64,000 nt of DNA from an uncultured Bacteroidales bacterium (GCA_902762385.1 CACWNQ010000001.1:62001-126000), one strand, 5' to 3'. Positions 26,832 through 36,203 are shown, counted from the stretch's first letter. Made by a program: numbers and translations. The notes: generated from the letters alone by a model not told the origin.

Positions 26832-28433
26832 ATGAAAACTAAACATTTGCTACTTGGCGATGAGGCCTTGGCACTTGGAGCACTACATGCCGGATTAAGC
26901 GGCGTGTGGGCCTATCCTGGTACCCCATCGACTGAGATTACTGAGTTTATTCAAAAGAGTGAGATTGCTCGCACAGGTAACGTTCATTGTCAGTGGAGTG
27001 CAAACGAAAAGACCGCTATGGAGGAAGCTCTGGGTATGAGCTATGCCGGCAAGCGTGCTATGGTTTGTATGAAACATGTGGGCATGAACGTGTGTGCCGA
27101 TGCCTTTGTTAATAGTGCTGTTACAGGTGCTAACGGTGGCTTGGTGATTGTCGCTTGCGATGACCCATCGATGCACTCGTCACAAAACGAGCAAGACTCT
27201 CGCTTCTATGCCGACTTTGCTATGATGCCATGCTTTGAGCCAGCATCACAGCAGGAGGCTTATGAAATGGTGCGCAGTGCCTTCGATTATAGCGAGAAGA
27301 ATCGCATTCCAGTGTTAATGCGCTTGACTACCCGCATGGCTCACTCGCGTGCCATTGTTGAGACCAGCGAGCAACTTCCACAGAATGAAGTGCACTTCCC
27401 CGAGAATCCACGTCAGTGGGTAACATTGCCCGTTAATGCTCGCATGCGCAACGATCAGCTAGTGAAAGACATTCTTGCCTTCGAGGAAGATGCTTGCACA
27501 ATGGGGCAGAACAAGTATATCGACGGTCCCGATCACTCAATGGGTATTATCACTTGTGGTATCGCTTATAACTACCTTATGGAGAATTATCCTGATGGGT
27601 GCCCATTCCCAGTGCTCAAGCTCACTCAATATCCATTACCCAAGAAGTTGGTTCGCAAGATGGCAGCTGAGTGCAAGAGCATCATGGTAGTTGAAGAAGG
27701 CCAACCACTCGTTGAGAAATTGATGCGTGGCGTTCTTGAGCAGCCTATAGAGATTAAAGGACGCCTTGATGGCACTTTGCCTCGCACAGGCGAGTTGAAT
27801 CCCGACTGTCTGCGTTCTGCTCTAGGCATGGAACCAATGGAGGCTCATGCTGCAGCTCAAAACACCGTTCCCCGCCCACCAGCATTGTGCCAAGGTTGCG
27901 GTCACCGCGATTTCTACACTGCACTTAACAATGTGCTAAAGAATTACGAGAGCGCACGCGTATTTGCCGACATAGGTTGCTACACACTGGGTTGGCTTGC
28001 TCCTTTCCACGCTTTCCAAACTTGTGTTGAGATGGGTGCTTCGCTCACAATGGCCATCGGTGCTAGCAAATCTGGAGTACATCCCTCGGTTGCTGTGATT
28101 GGCGACTCTACTTTCACCCACAGTGGCATGACAGGATTGCTCGATGCAGTTAATAAGAAAGCTAACATGACTCTGTGCATTAGCGACAACTTGACTACAG
28201 GTATGACTGGCGGTCAAGATTCAGCTGGCACAGGACGTCTTGAGCAGATTTGCTACGGAGTTGGTGTTGACCCTGATCACGTGCGTGTGATTGTGCCTCT
28301 GCCTAAGAACTATCCCGACATGGAGAAGGTAATTGATGAGGAAATCAATTATAATGGCGTGTCGGTCATTATTGCTCGTCGCGAGTGTATCCAAACTGCC
28401 AAGCGTCACGCTAAAGCCAAGGCTAAACAGTAA
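26832..28433 (+). CDS. iorA: indolepyruvate ferredoxin oxidoreductase, alpha subunit (lacking ferredoxin domain)
   Basis: A 533-residue thiamine-pyrophosphate enzyme that oxidises aryl (or other) 2-oxo acids to acyl-CoA and CO2. The N-terminal pyrimidine-binding domain has GVWAYPGTPSTEITEF; the pyrophosphate-binding domain near 355-480 has CQGCGHRDFY, DIGCYTLG and GDSTFTHSGMTG. The archaeal enzyme carries a further C-terminal domain with two [4Fe-4S] clusters, absent here: the chain ends at RRECIQTAKRHAKAKAKQ. Electrons must therefore go to a separate ferredoxin. iorB follows 40 bp downstream. Confidence 0.92.
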   Translation: MKTKHLLLGDEALALGALHAGLSGVWAYPGTPSTEITEFIQKSEIARTGNVHCQWSANEKTAMEEALGMSYAGKRAMVCMKHVGMNVCADAFVNSAVTGANGGLVIVACDDPSMHSSQNEQDSRFYADFAMMPCFEPASQQEAYEMVRSAFDYSEKNRIPVLMRLTTRMAHSRAIVETSEQLPQNEVHFPENPRQWVTLPVNARMRNDQLVKDILAFEEDACTMGQNKYIDGPDHSMGIITCGIAYNYLMENYPDGCPFPVLKLTQYPLPKKLVRKMAAECKSIMVVEEGQPLVEKLMRGVLEQPIEIKGRLDGTLPRTGELNPDCLRSALGMEPMEAHAAAQNTVPRPPALCQGCGHRDFYTALNNVLKNYESARVFADIGCYTLGWLAPFHAFQTCVEMGASLTMAIGASKSGVHPSVAVIGDSTFTHSGMTGLLDAVNKKANMTLCISDNLTTGMTGGQDSAGTGRLEQICYGVGVDPDHVRVIVPLPKNYPDMEKVIDEEINYNGVSVIIARRECIQTAKRHAKAKAKQ

Positions 28434-28473
28434 TCATTCCACATCTCATAAATTATTTAAAAACAAACAAATC

Positions 28474-29058
28474 ATGAAACAAGATATAATATTGTGCGGT
28501 GTGGGCGGACAAGGTATCCTCTCCATTGCTACTATCATTGGTTGGGCAGCTCTTAAAGAGGGCATTCATCTGAAGCAGGCCGAGGTTCATGGTATGAGCC
28601 AGCGTGGTGGTGACGTGCAGAGTAATCTGCGACTGTCAAATGAACCCATTGCTAGCGATCTAATTGCTCATGGAGCTTGTGACCTTATCATCTCGCTCGA
28701 GCCAATGGAGGCTCTGCGTTATGTGCAGTATCTCAACCCTAAGGGATGGGTAATCACTAACACCACTCCGTTTGTCAACATTCCTAATTATCCTGAAATG
28801 GAGGATGTTAACAACGAGCTTAAGAAGCTTGGTAACGTGATTATGATCGACGTTGATGCAATTGCTAAAGAGGTGAAGTCGCCACGCAGTGCCAACATGG
28901 TGCTTCTAGGTGCCGCTGCTTCGGTTCTTGAGATGCTCAAGCCAGAGCAACTTCTCGAGGGTATCACCAACGTGTTTGCCAGCAAGGGCGAAGCAATTGT
29001 TGAGACCAACATTGCAGCATTCAAGGCTGGTTATGAGTTTGCACAGAAAAACAAATAA
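28474..29058 (+). CDS. iorB: indolepyruvate ferredoxin oxidoreductase, beta subunit
   Basis: A 194-residue gamma-type domain of 2-oxo acid:ferredoxin oxidoreductases. Motifs GVGGQGILSIATIIG at the N-terminus, EVHGMSQRGGDVQSNLR near residue 45 and DLIISLEPMEALRY near 72 are typical. The start is the ATG at 28474 right before the conserved KQDIILCGVGGQG; longer in-frame extensions overlap iorA and are not conserved. It forms the IorAB complex with the preceding gene. Confidence 0.93.
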   Translation: MKQDIILCGVGGQGILSIATIIGWAALKEGIHLKQAEVHGMSQRGGDVQSNLRLSNEPIASDLIAHGACDLIISLEPMEALRYVQYLNPKGWVITNTTPFVNIPNYPEMEDVNNELKKLGNVIMIDVDAIAKEVKSPRSANMVLLGAAASVLEMLKPEQLLEGITNVFASKGEAIVETNIAAFKAGYEFAQKNK

Positions 29059-29116
29059 CGAGAGGAGCTCTCTCCACTCTTTCCTCTCACTCTCACCTAT
29101 AAACTATAAAACAACT

Positions 29117-30436
29117 ATGAGTTTCCCTATAAAACAACAAGTTTTAAACAATATTTTGGCCGAGCGTGACTTGACCGACGTGTCTAAGACCACAATTCGC
29201 CAATGTGCTGCTATTGCGGCCGAAATGGAGAAGGCTGCTGGCGAGAAGTTCTTGCGACTCGAAGTGGGTGTGCCTGGTCTGGCTCCTGGTCAGGTGGGCG
29301 TTGAGGCTCAAAAGGCAGCTCTCGACAATGGAATAGCTAGCATTTATCCTGCAATCAGCGGTCTTCCAGAGCTTAAAGAGAATGCTTCACGATTTATCAA
29401 GGCTTTTATTAATGTCGACATCAATCCTGAATGCATCGTTCCCACTGTTGGCTCAATGCAGGCTGGTATGAACCTTATGCTCGAATGCTCACAGCTTGAC
29501 CCGAAAAAAGATACTATTCTTTACGTAAATCCAGGCTTTGCTCCTCATGTAATGCAAGCTCAAGTTCAAGGCATCAAGCACGAGCAGTTCGACATTTATG
29601 AATTCCGTGGAGCTAAGCTTCGTAATAAGCTTGAGGAGTATTGCTCTAAAGGAAATATTGTAGCAATTGTCTATTCTAACCCTAACAACCCTTCTTGGGT
29701 ATGCCTGACTGAAGAAGAGCTTCAGATTATTGGTGAGATGGCCAACAAATACGACATGATTGTGCTTGAAGATCATGCCTACATGTGCATGGACTTCCGC
29801 ACCGACAAGTCAGTGCCCTTCGAACCACCATTCCAGCCAACCGTTGCTCGTTATACCGATAACTATGTCTTCATGCTTTCTGGTTCAAAGATTTTCAGTT
29901 ATGCAGGCGAGCGCATTGCTGTAGTGGCATTCAGTAACAAGCTCTTTAACCGTGAGTATCCAGCTCTGCGTGAGCGCTATCGCATTGGACGTATGGGTGA
30001 TAACTTCATCTTTACTTACCTCTATGTGGCATCGTCGGGTACTTCTCATTCGGCCCAGCATGCTCTCGCAGCAATGATGAAGGCTGCTGCCGATGGCACC
30101 TACAAGTTTGTTGATGAGGTTCGTGAATATGGTCGTCGCGCCAAGATAACCAAGGAAATCTTCTTGAAACATGGCTTCAATATCATCTATGATAAAGATG
30201 GTGACCAAGACCTTGCCGACGGCTTCTATTACACAATCGGTTATGAAGGTATGAGTGATTCTGAACTGCTCAACGACCTTATGCTGTGTGGTATCTCAGC
30301 CATCACACTTAATACCACAGGTAGCAAGCAGCCAGGCATCCGTGCTTGTGTGTCACAGCTTAACAGTGAATGGCACATTCAAGCTCTTGATGAACGACTG
30401 AAACTCTTTGTTGAATTACAAAAAACTAAGAAATAA
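29117..30436 (+). CDS. PLP-dependent class I/II aminotransferase
   Basis: A 439-residue fold-type I aminotransferase with the PLP lysine at K258 in SGSKIFSYAGERI, the NPNNPSWVCLTEEE loop (Asn ligand) and DHAYMCMDF (Asp ligand). It should convert an amino acid to its 2-oxo acid, the substrate of IorAB. Substrate range (aromatic or branched-chain) is not fixed by sequence. Start at ATG 29117 begins MSFPIKQQVLNNIL; upstream in-frame codons overlap iorB. Its stop overlaps the next start by one base (TAATG). Confidence 0.9.
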   Translation: MSFPIKQQVLNNILAERDLTDVSKTTIRQCAAIAAEMEKAAGEKFLRLEVGVPGLAPGQVGVEAQKAALDNGIASIYPAISGLPELKENASRFIKAFINVDINPECIVPTVGSMQAGMNLMLECSQLDPKKDTILYVNPGFAPHVMQAQVQGIKHEQFDIYEFRGAKLRNKLEEYCSKGNIVAIVYSNPNNPSWVCLTEEELQIIGEMANKYDMIVLEDHAYMCMDFRTDKSVPFEPPFQPTVARYTDNYVFMLSGSKIFSYAGERIAVVAFSNKLFNREYPALRERYRIGRMGDNFIFTYLYVASSGTSHSAQHALAAMMKAAADGTYKFVDEVREYGRRAKITKEIFLKHGFNIIYDKDGDQDLADGFYYTIGYEGMSDSELLNDLMLCGISAITLNTTGSKQPGIRACVSQLNSEWHIQALDERLKLFVELQKTKK

Positions 30437-31728
30437 TGAATTACATGAGTGCCGATGAGGCGGTTCGCCTTGTCAAGAGTGGTGACCACATCTACTGCAT
30501 GGGTAGCACAGCTATTCCTGTTGTGCTGCAGAGTGCACTTGCACGACGTGCTAGTGAGTTGCGCGACGTGGTCGTCTATTCGGCTTTTAATGTGCCCTAT
30601 GGAGAATGCCCGTTGTGTAATCCTGAATATAAGGACTCGTTCATCACTAAGAGCTTGTTTCTCAGTGGTGACCAGCGCAAGTGGGTGGCCCAAGGTTATG
30701 GTGAGGTAATTCCTGCCTTCTTGGGCGAGATTCCATTCCTGTTCCGCAGCAAGCAACTGCCTCTCGACGTCACTTTCCTCAATTGCTCTCCTCCCGACAA
30801 GGACGGATATTGCAGCTATGGCATGAGTGCCGACTTGGCATTCAGCGCAGTGGAAATGTCAAAGACTATTATAGCTCAAATCAATGACAGTATGCCATAT
30901 CTGTGTGGCGCTGCTAAAATTCATGAGAGTCAAATTGCTGCAGCAGTACGCTGCGACGAACCTCCATTGGCAATGGAATTTGGCGAGTCTACTCCTATCG
31001 AGAGTGCTATTGGTGGTTTTATTGCGGCCGAGATTCCCGATGGAGCAACGTTGCAGATTGGTGTGGGTGGCATACCTAATGCTGTGCTTGCTGGCATTAA
31101 GAACCACAAGCACTTGGGTCTACACACCGAGGCGATGACCGACGGAGTGGTACGTCTCATGGAAGAAGGTGTTATTGACAATAGCCTCAAGAAGATTCGG
31201 CCGGGTAAGAGCGTTGCAAGTCTTGCACTTGGTTCAAAGCGCATGTATGATTTCTTGCACTACAATGAGGATGTGGAGTTCTATGATGTTGCTTGGACCA
31301 ATGATCCACAAGTGATTCGTCAGAACCCAAAACCCATTGCAATCAACAGTGCAATTGAGGTGGACCTGACCGGACAGATTTGTGCCGACAGCATTGGCAC
31401 AATGATTTTCTCGAGTGTGGGCGGACAGCATGACTTCATGTATGGTGCAGCACTCAATCCCGAAGGCAAAACCTTCATTGCTCTTCCTTCTCGCACAGGA
31501 AAGGGGAAAAGCAAGATTGTTCCAACTCTGACTCCTGGAGCTGGCGTGGTGACCACTCGCTTCCAGACGCAGTATGTTGTAACCGAGCATGGTATTGTTT
31601 ACCTACGTAACAAGAGTATGGCTGAGCGTGCGCGTGCACTCATCTCGATTGCGCATCCCGATGACCGTGAGCAGCTCGAGCGCGCAGCATGTGAGCGCTT
31701 TGGCTACAGCTTCTTGCGCTACAAATAG
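30436..31728 (+). CDS. acetyl-CoA hydrolase/transferase family (4-hydroxybutyrate CoA-transferase-like)
   Basis: A 430-residue class I CoA-transferase. The catalytic Glu is E232 in LGLHTEAMTDG; the oxyanion motif GVGGIPNAVLAG precedes it, and the C-terminal EHGIVYLRNKSMAERARAL motif is typical. It likely exchanges CoA between the acyl-CoA made by IorAB and acetate or another acid. It overlaps the aminotransferase gene, so the two are translationally coupled. Last gene of the iorAB operon. Confidence 0.9.
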   Translation: MNYMSADEAVRLVKSGDHIYCMGSTAIPVVLQSALARRASELRDVVVYSAFNVPYGECPLCNPEYKDSFITKSLFLSGDQRKWVAQGYGEVIPAFLGEIPFLFRSKQLPLDVTFLNCSPPDKDGYCSYGMSADLAFSAVEMSKTIIAQINDSMPYLCGAAKIHESQIAAAVRCDEPPLAMEFGESTPIESAIGGFIAAEIPDGATLQIGVGGIPNAVLAGIKNHKHLGLHTEAMTDGVVRLMEEGVIDNSLKKIRPGKSVASLALGSKRMYDFLHYNEDVEFYDVAWTNDPQVIRQNPKPIAINSAIEVDLTGQICADSIGTMIFSSVGGQHDFMYGAALNPEGKTFIALPSRTGKGKSKIVPTLTPGAGVVTTRFQTQYVVTEHGIVYLRNKSMAERARALISIAHPDDREQLERAACERFGYSFLRYK

Positions 31729-31743
31729 TTCAACAAACCGATA

Positions 31744-31789
31744 AATACAATAAATAAGCGTCAATTAATTGACGCTTATTTATTGTATT
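31744..31789. terminator. perfect 46-bp palindrome, bidirectional terminator
   Basis: The 23-base arms are exact reverse complements with no loop (centre between 31766 and 31767; core AAGCGTCAATTAATTGACGC). It lies between the convergent CoA-transferase and buk genes, so termination of both transcripts is the obvious role. Confidence 0.8.
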
Positions 31790-31828
31790 ATGCATTAATC
31801 AATTAGGCGCTTGCCCAATTATGCATTT

Positions 31829-32890
31829 TTACTTATATTCCTTAGCCTCACGCTTGCCCTTGAGCACAGCTGCAGCGTTGCCTGCCAGAGCACCCATCTC
31901 ATCTTCGCCGGGGAAGCAGTAGGTTGGAGCAAGGAAGTCGATGCGCTTGCGCAATTCGCTTGTGAGGTAGTCGCTGTGAGCCATGCCACCAGTAAGAAGG
32001 ATAGCGTCAATCTTTCCGCAAAGAACAGCGCTCTCAGATGCTATCTGCTTAGCAACATGATAAATCATAGCGTCAAGAATAGTCTTAGCGTGAGTGTCGC
32101 CATTATTGATACGCTCTTCTATTTCCATAAGATCGGTAGTTCCCAGATGAGCGTTAAGACCACCCTTACCGGTAATCATCTTTAGGAGTTCTTCCTTGGT
32201 GTACTTACCGCTGAAGCACAGACGAACGAGGTCAGCTGCAGGAACTGTACCGGCTCTTTCGGGAGTGAATGGGCCTTCTCCGTCAAGTGCGTTAGGAGCA
32301 TCAACGGCAACGCCTTTCTCATGGGCTGCAACTGAAATACCTCCACCCAAGTGGCAGATTATAAGGTTCATGTCCTCATATTTCTTGCCAATCTCACGAG
32401 CGAAGCGACGAGCAATAGCCTTCTGGTTAAGTGGGTGCCAAATGCTCACGCGCTTAATCTCGGGGATACCGCAGATGCGTGCGTAGTCATTCAATTCGTC
32501 AACCACAACTGGGTCGGCAATGAAGCTACGGCAACCGGGAATTTGCTGGGCAATCTTGTGCGCGATAAGGCAACCAAGGTTACAAGCGTGCTCGCGGGTT
32601 GTGTTGCGAGTGTCTTCAAGCATTTTCTCATTTATCTCATACACACCACCAGGTACGGCCTTAGCTAAACCGCCGCGACCAATAACAGCCTTGAAGTTGA
32701 AGTCAACATTGGTGACTTTTATTTCGTTCATTACAAGGTTGTAACGGAATTCGAACTGGTCTAAAACAGTTTTGTAAGGAGCTAACTCCTCGGGTTTGTG
32801 ACGGATTGAGCGAAGCAACAATGGAGTCTCACCTTCATAGACAGCAAACTTGGTTGATGTAGAACCTGGGTTAATTACAAGTATACGCAT
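31829..32890 (-). CDS. buk: butyrate kinase
   Basis: A 353-residue ASKHA-fold acyl kinase, converting acyl-phosphate plus ADP to the free acid plus ATP. Motifs: N-terminal VINPGSTSTKFAVYE, central ICHLGGGISVAAHEKG, GEGPFTPERAGTVP and C-terminal LTGGMAHSDYL. Length is normal. It follows ptb by 52 bp in the same direction and converges with the iorAB operon. The substrate may be butyryl-, isovaleryl- or arylacetyl-phosphate. Confidence 0.93.
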   Translation of the reverse strand: MRILVINPGSTSTKFAVYEGETPLLLRSIRHKPEELAPYKTVLDQFEFRYNLVMNEIKVTNVDFNFKAVIGRGGLAKAVPGGVYEINEKMLEDTRNTTREHACNLGCLIAHKIAQQIPGCRSFIADPVVVDELNDYARICGIPEIKRVSIWHPLNQKAIARRFAREIGKKYEDMNLIICHLGGGISVAAHEKGVAVDAPNALDGEGPFTPERAGTVPAADLVRLCFSGKYTKEELLKMITGKGGLNAHLGTTDLMEIEERINNGDTHAKTILDAMIYHVAKQIASESAVLCGKIDAILLTGGMAHSDYLTSELRKRIDFLAPTYCFPGEDEMGALAGNAAAVLKGKREAKEYK

Positions 32891-32942
32891 AGTTGTTTGT
32901 GTATTTTAATGTGTAAATTAAGTAATCGGGATAAATGATAAA

Positions 32943-33848
32943 TTAAATAGCCGATGCCACTGCTAGGCTGTAGAACTTTGACTCGATGCTGTCGCCACGG
33001 CTTGGAAGCACAACAGGAACCTTAGCACCCTGGAGCAAACCTGCTGTCTGGGCATGGCATAGCAGAGTGATGGTCTTGTAGAACACGTTGCCACTCTCAA
33101 TCTCTGGGAAGAGAACAGCGTCGGCCTCGCCATTGATTGGTGACTCAATGCCCTTGTGATGCATGCTCTCATAGCACAGTGAACACTTCAGGTCGAGAGG
33201 ACCGTCAACGATGCAGTTGCCAAATTCGCCTTGTGCCGCTTTCTCTTTAATAATCACATAGTCGCCAGTGCAGGGGAAGTGACGCTCGTCAACTTTCTCA
33301 GAGCAGTGGATGAGTGAAATCTTGGGTTCCTCGATGTGAAGAGCGTGAGCAATCTTGGCTACATACTTCACTTGCTCGATGCGTTGGTCAACTGTTGGGC
33401 AGGGGATAACAGCTGCATCGGTGAAGAGAAGAAGGCGTTTCAACTCGGGGATATCGGCAACAGTGACGTGGGTGAGTACGTTGCCCTTTGGCAGGATACC
33501 AGTCTCTTTGTTGAGAACAGCGCGAAGCAGGTTGTCGGTGTTGAGCAAACCCTTCATCAGCACGTTGGCTCGGTCTTCACGAACCTCGGTTACTGCCTTA
33601 GCAGCGGCATCGTCGCGGTCGGTAGCATCGATAATGCTGAATTCGCTCTTGAATTGAGCAAAACGCTCATCGGCCTCTATCTCCTTGCGGCAGCCTACGA
33701 ATGTCACTGTGATAATACCAGCCTCTAGAGCTTTAAGCACAGCACTGCGAGTAACATCGTCCTCGGCCCATACTACAGCCACGCGGCTTTTTGTTCCCTT
33801 ACTAGCAAGATGAGCGGTAAGCTCATCAAAATTCTTGATACTTGGCAT
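32943..33848 (-). CDS. ptb: phosphate butyryltransferase
   Basis: A 301-residue phosphotransacylase that turns acyl-CoA plus phosphate into acyl-phosphate for Buk. The family region includes MKGLLNTDNLLRAVLNKETG, LTHVTVADIP and DGPLDLKCS. It begins the ptb-buk operon, with a TAACTTTG promoter box 43 bp upstream. Together the two enzymes give substrate-level ATP from the acyl-CoA product of IorAB. Confidence 0.9.
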   Translation of the reverse strand: MPSIKNFDELTAHLASKGTKSRVAVVWAEDDVTRSAVLKALEAGIITVTFVGCRKEIEADERFAQFKSEFSIIDATDRDDAAAKAVTEVREDRANVLMKGLLNTDNLLRAVLNKETGILPKGNVLTHVTVADIPELKRLLLFTDAAVIPCPTVDQRIEQVKYVAKIAHALHIEEPKISLIHCSEKVDERHFPCTGDYVIIKEKAAQGEFGNCIVDGPLDLKCSLCYESMHHKGIESPINGEADAVLFPEIESGNVFYKTITLLCHAQTAGLLQGAKVPVVLPSRGDSIESKFYSLAVASAI

Positions 33849-33891
33849 GTTGTTTTTTTATTGTTTAACTGTTATGTTTAGTATTATTGTG

Positions 33892-33899
33892 CAAAGTTA
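33892..33899 (-). promoter_or_regulatory. -7 promoter box of ptb-buk
   Basis: TAACTTTG on the minus strand, matching TAnnTTTG, 43 bp before ptb. Confidence 0.5.
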
Positions 33900-34003
33900 G
33901 TTATAATTTTTTACATAGGGAAGATTCAAGTGATGGTTTTTTGGGAGATTTTTTGAGGGCTTGAATGAAATGATTAAAAAAGGATTTAGCAGGCCTTAAA
34001 ATG

Positions 34004-34927
34004 TCATTCTCCAATAAGTCCTTTTACTTCGGTTTCATCGAGTCCGTGTGCAACAGCAAGTTTTATGTCGCGCTCCATGTCGGTTCGGTTATATCGTAGC
34101 TTGTTAAGCTTGGCACGCAGCACATATATGTAGGGGTCGTCGGGGTCAAGCTCTAAAGCTGTTGCAATGTCGACCGATGCGTCGTTCAGCCGTTTGGTCG
34201 ACAGGTAGCAGTCTGCACGATTGGCAAGTAGGGTAGAGCTTGGTTTCACATTGATTACCTCGCTGAAGCACTCAGCTGCTTTCTCATAGTTTCCGGCATG
34301 CTTGTGCACATATCCTTGACCTTGCTTGGCAAGTCCTGAATTAGGGCTGATGCGCAATATGTCTTCAAAGTCATTTTCGGCAGTTTTGGCATCTCCAGTA
34401 TTTAGGGCAAGCATTCCATGATTATATCGCGACTCCACATCTCGGTCGTCGATCGCCATCACTCGCTCATAGTCGGCCTGAGCCTGTGCTATGTTGCCCA
34501 TTTGGGTGTAAAGTGCAGCACGGTTAAGCAACAGGGTCACTGCATTGGGGGTGAGGTCAATTGCCATTGAGTAGTTCCTCAGCGCTTCGTCAAGTCGACC
34601 TTGACGGCGTTGGATTGTCGCTATATTTGACAATAGCAGTGAGTTGTTGGGATTACTCGGTTCTGATTTAATGGCTTCGAGCAAGAAATGCTCAGCTTTG
34701 TCCCAATGCTTGATGGCGACATATTGTTGAGCCGAGTCAACAAGCGAGTAGTAGACGGTGCAAGTGTCGATATCTATGGTGTAATTGACCGTCGGTTTCA
34801 CCTTGATGGGATCGGGTTTCACACCGGTGGCATATTTCATGTTTCTCTCGTTGATTGACTGGATAGCTTGTGCCGACGCTACAAGTGAAATGGTGAGCAT
34901 TAAAGCAAGATATATAATTCGTTTCAT
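34004..34927 (-). CDS. secreted tetratricopeptide repeat protein
   Basis: A 307-residue protein with a signal peptide (cut near ASAQA, residue 20) and about six TPR units, with recurring LDEALRNYSMAIDL and YEKAAECFSEVINV patterns. TPR arrays mediate protein-protein contacts; location should be periplasmic. No enzyme domain is visible. It is monocistronic with its own promoter box. Confidence 0.82.
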   Translation of the reverse strand: MKRIIYLALMLTISLVASAQAIQSINERNMKYATGVKPDPIKVKPTVNYTIDIDTCTVYYSLVDSAQQYVAIKHWDKAEHFLLEAIKSEPSNPNNSLLLSNIATIQRRQGRLDEALRNYSMAIDLTPNAVTLLLNRAALYTQMGNIAQAQADYERVMAIDDRDVESRYNHGMLALNTGDAKTAENDFEDILRISPNSGLAKQGQGYVHKHAGNYEKAAECFSEVINVKPSSTLLANRADCYLSTKRLNDASVDIATALELDPDDPYIYVLRAKLNKLRYNRTDMERDIKLAVAHGLDETEVKGLIGE

Positions 34928-34949
34928 GTTAGCATTACAATTAGATGAA

Positions 34950-34957
34950 CAAAATTA
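34950..34957 (-). promoter_or_regulatory. -7 promoter box of TPR gene
   Basis: TAATTTTG on the minus strand, 23 bp before the start at 34927. Confidence 0.5.
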
Positions 34958-35042
34958 GTTATCCATTTTTACATAAGGTATAACGTTTTACTATTTTTAG
35001 ATAAATTTTGCCTTCTTTGTTCGTTTGTTGATAAGAAAATAC

Positions 35043-35050
35043 TAATTTTG
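35043..35050 (+). promoter_or_regulatory. -7 promoter box of mscS-like gene
   Basis: TAATTTTG, 20 bp before the ATG at 35070. Confidence 0.5.
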
Positions 35051-35069
35051 TGGTTTAAAAAAGAAATTT

Positions 35070-36203
35070 ATGTCATTATCTATAATTATACTGCAAGTTA
35101 ATACATCACTAGCCGATTCGTTGGCTAGTGTTACTAAAAAGTTCTCGGCATTACCCGATTCGTTATCCAGTATCTCTCCCGAGAAGATTCATCAGCACAT
35201 TTCAGAATTCAATTGGGGTGACGTAATATCTAGTCTTACTACCACCGGTGTTTCACTTGCCTTGCACATCTTGGCGGCAGTTGTAGTGTTTATCATTGGC
35301 CGATATATTGTCATTAAGACACACAACTTGTTGCGCAACATTATGTTGGGGCGAAATGTCGACCCGTCGCTTACCACCTTTCTGTTGAGTCTTTATAAGA
35401 TTACTTTCTTCTTTATATTGGCAATAATTGTAATAAGCATTCTTGGCATTGAGACAAGTTCGTTCATTGCTCTCTTTGCATCGGCAGGAATCGCTTTAGG
35501 CATGGCTTTGAGTGGCACTCTCCAGAACTTTGCCGGTGGTGTCCTTATACTGCTCCTTAAGCCTTACCGAGTGGGCGACTATATAGAGTATGAGACTTAC
35601 AAAGGCATCGTTAAGGAGATTCAAATATTCAACACTATTATTTCAACTTATAACAATGAGTCGATAATTATTCCTAATGGAGGTCTCTCAACGGGAACAA
35701 TCAACAATTATTCGCGAGAGAAAGCACGAAGGCTAGAATGGCGTGTGGGCATTAGCTATGGCGATAGTGTTGACGTAGCTCGTGAAGTGATTCTTGGCAT
35801 AATCAGTAAAAATGAATTATTGCTGAAGCCTGGCACTGAGAATGACTACAAAACAGTTGTAGAGCACAATGCCGATGACAACGAGCAAGAAACGACCGAT
35901 GACTCATGGCTAGCTCGATGGCTGCGTCGCAACAAGCAACTTAAAGCCAAGGCCGAGCAGTGGCGTGAAGAGAAGAAACATGAAATTGAAGATAAGTTTT
36001 ATAAGATAGACTACACGCCATCGGTCTCGGTCGAGAGCCTTGATGATAGTGCTGTAACCCTTGTTGTAAGAGCTTGGTGCGCGCATGAGAACTATTGGCC
36101 GGCATTCTATCAGGTGAATGAGGCTATCTATAAGCAGCTCCCCGAGAATGGCGTGCACTTCCCATTCCCTCAAGTTGATGTCCATCTCGACAGTAATGAG
36201 TAA
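35070..36203 (+). CDS. MscS-family mechanosensitive channel with charged insertion
   Basis: A 377-residue inner-membrane channel that opens under membrane tension to release solutes. Three helices are followed by the pore helix FASAGIALGMALSGTLQNFAGG and the beta domain PYRVGDYIEYETYKG, TIISTYNNESIIIPNG. The C-terminal alpha/beta domain is interrupted by about 60 highly charged residues (EQETTDDSWLARWL to HEIEDKFYK, about 272-315), which common MscS lacks. Its stop codon lies inside a short tandem repeat. Confidence 0.88.
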   Translation: MSLSIIILQVNTSLADSLASVTKKFSALPDSLSSISPEKIHQHISEFNWGDVISSLTTTGVSLALHILAAVVVFIIGRYIVIKTHNLLRNIMLGRNVDPSLTTFLLSLYKITFFFILAIIVISILGIETSSFIALFASAGIALGMALSGTLQNFAGGVLILLLKPYRVGDYIEYETYKGIVKEIQIFNTIISTYNNESIIIPNGGLSTGTINNYSREKARRLEWRVGISYGDSVDVAREVILGIISKNELLLKPGTENDYKTVVEHNADDNEQETTDDSWLARWLRRNKQLKAKAEQWREEKKHEIEDKFYKIDYTPSVSVESLDDSAVTLVVRAWCAHENYWPAFYQVNEAIYKQLPENGVHFPFPQVDVHLDSNE

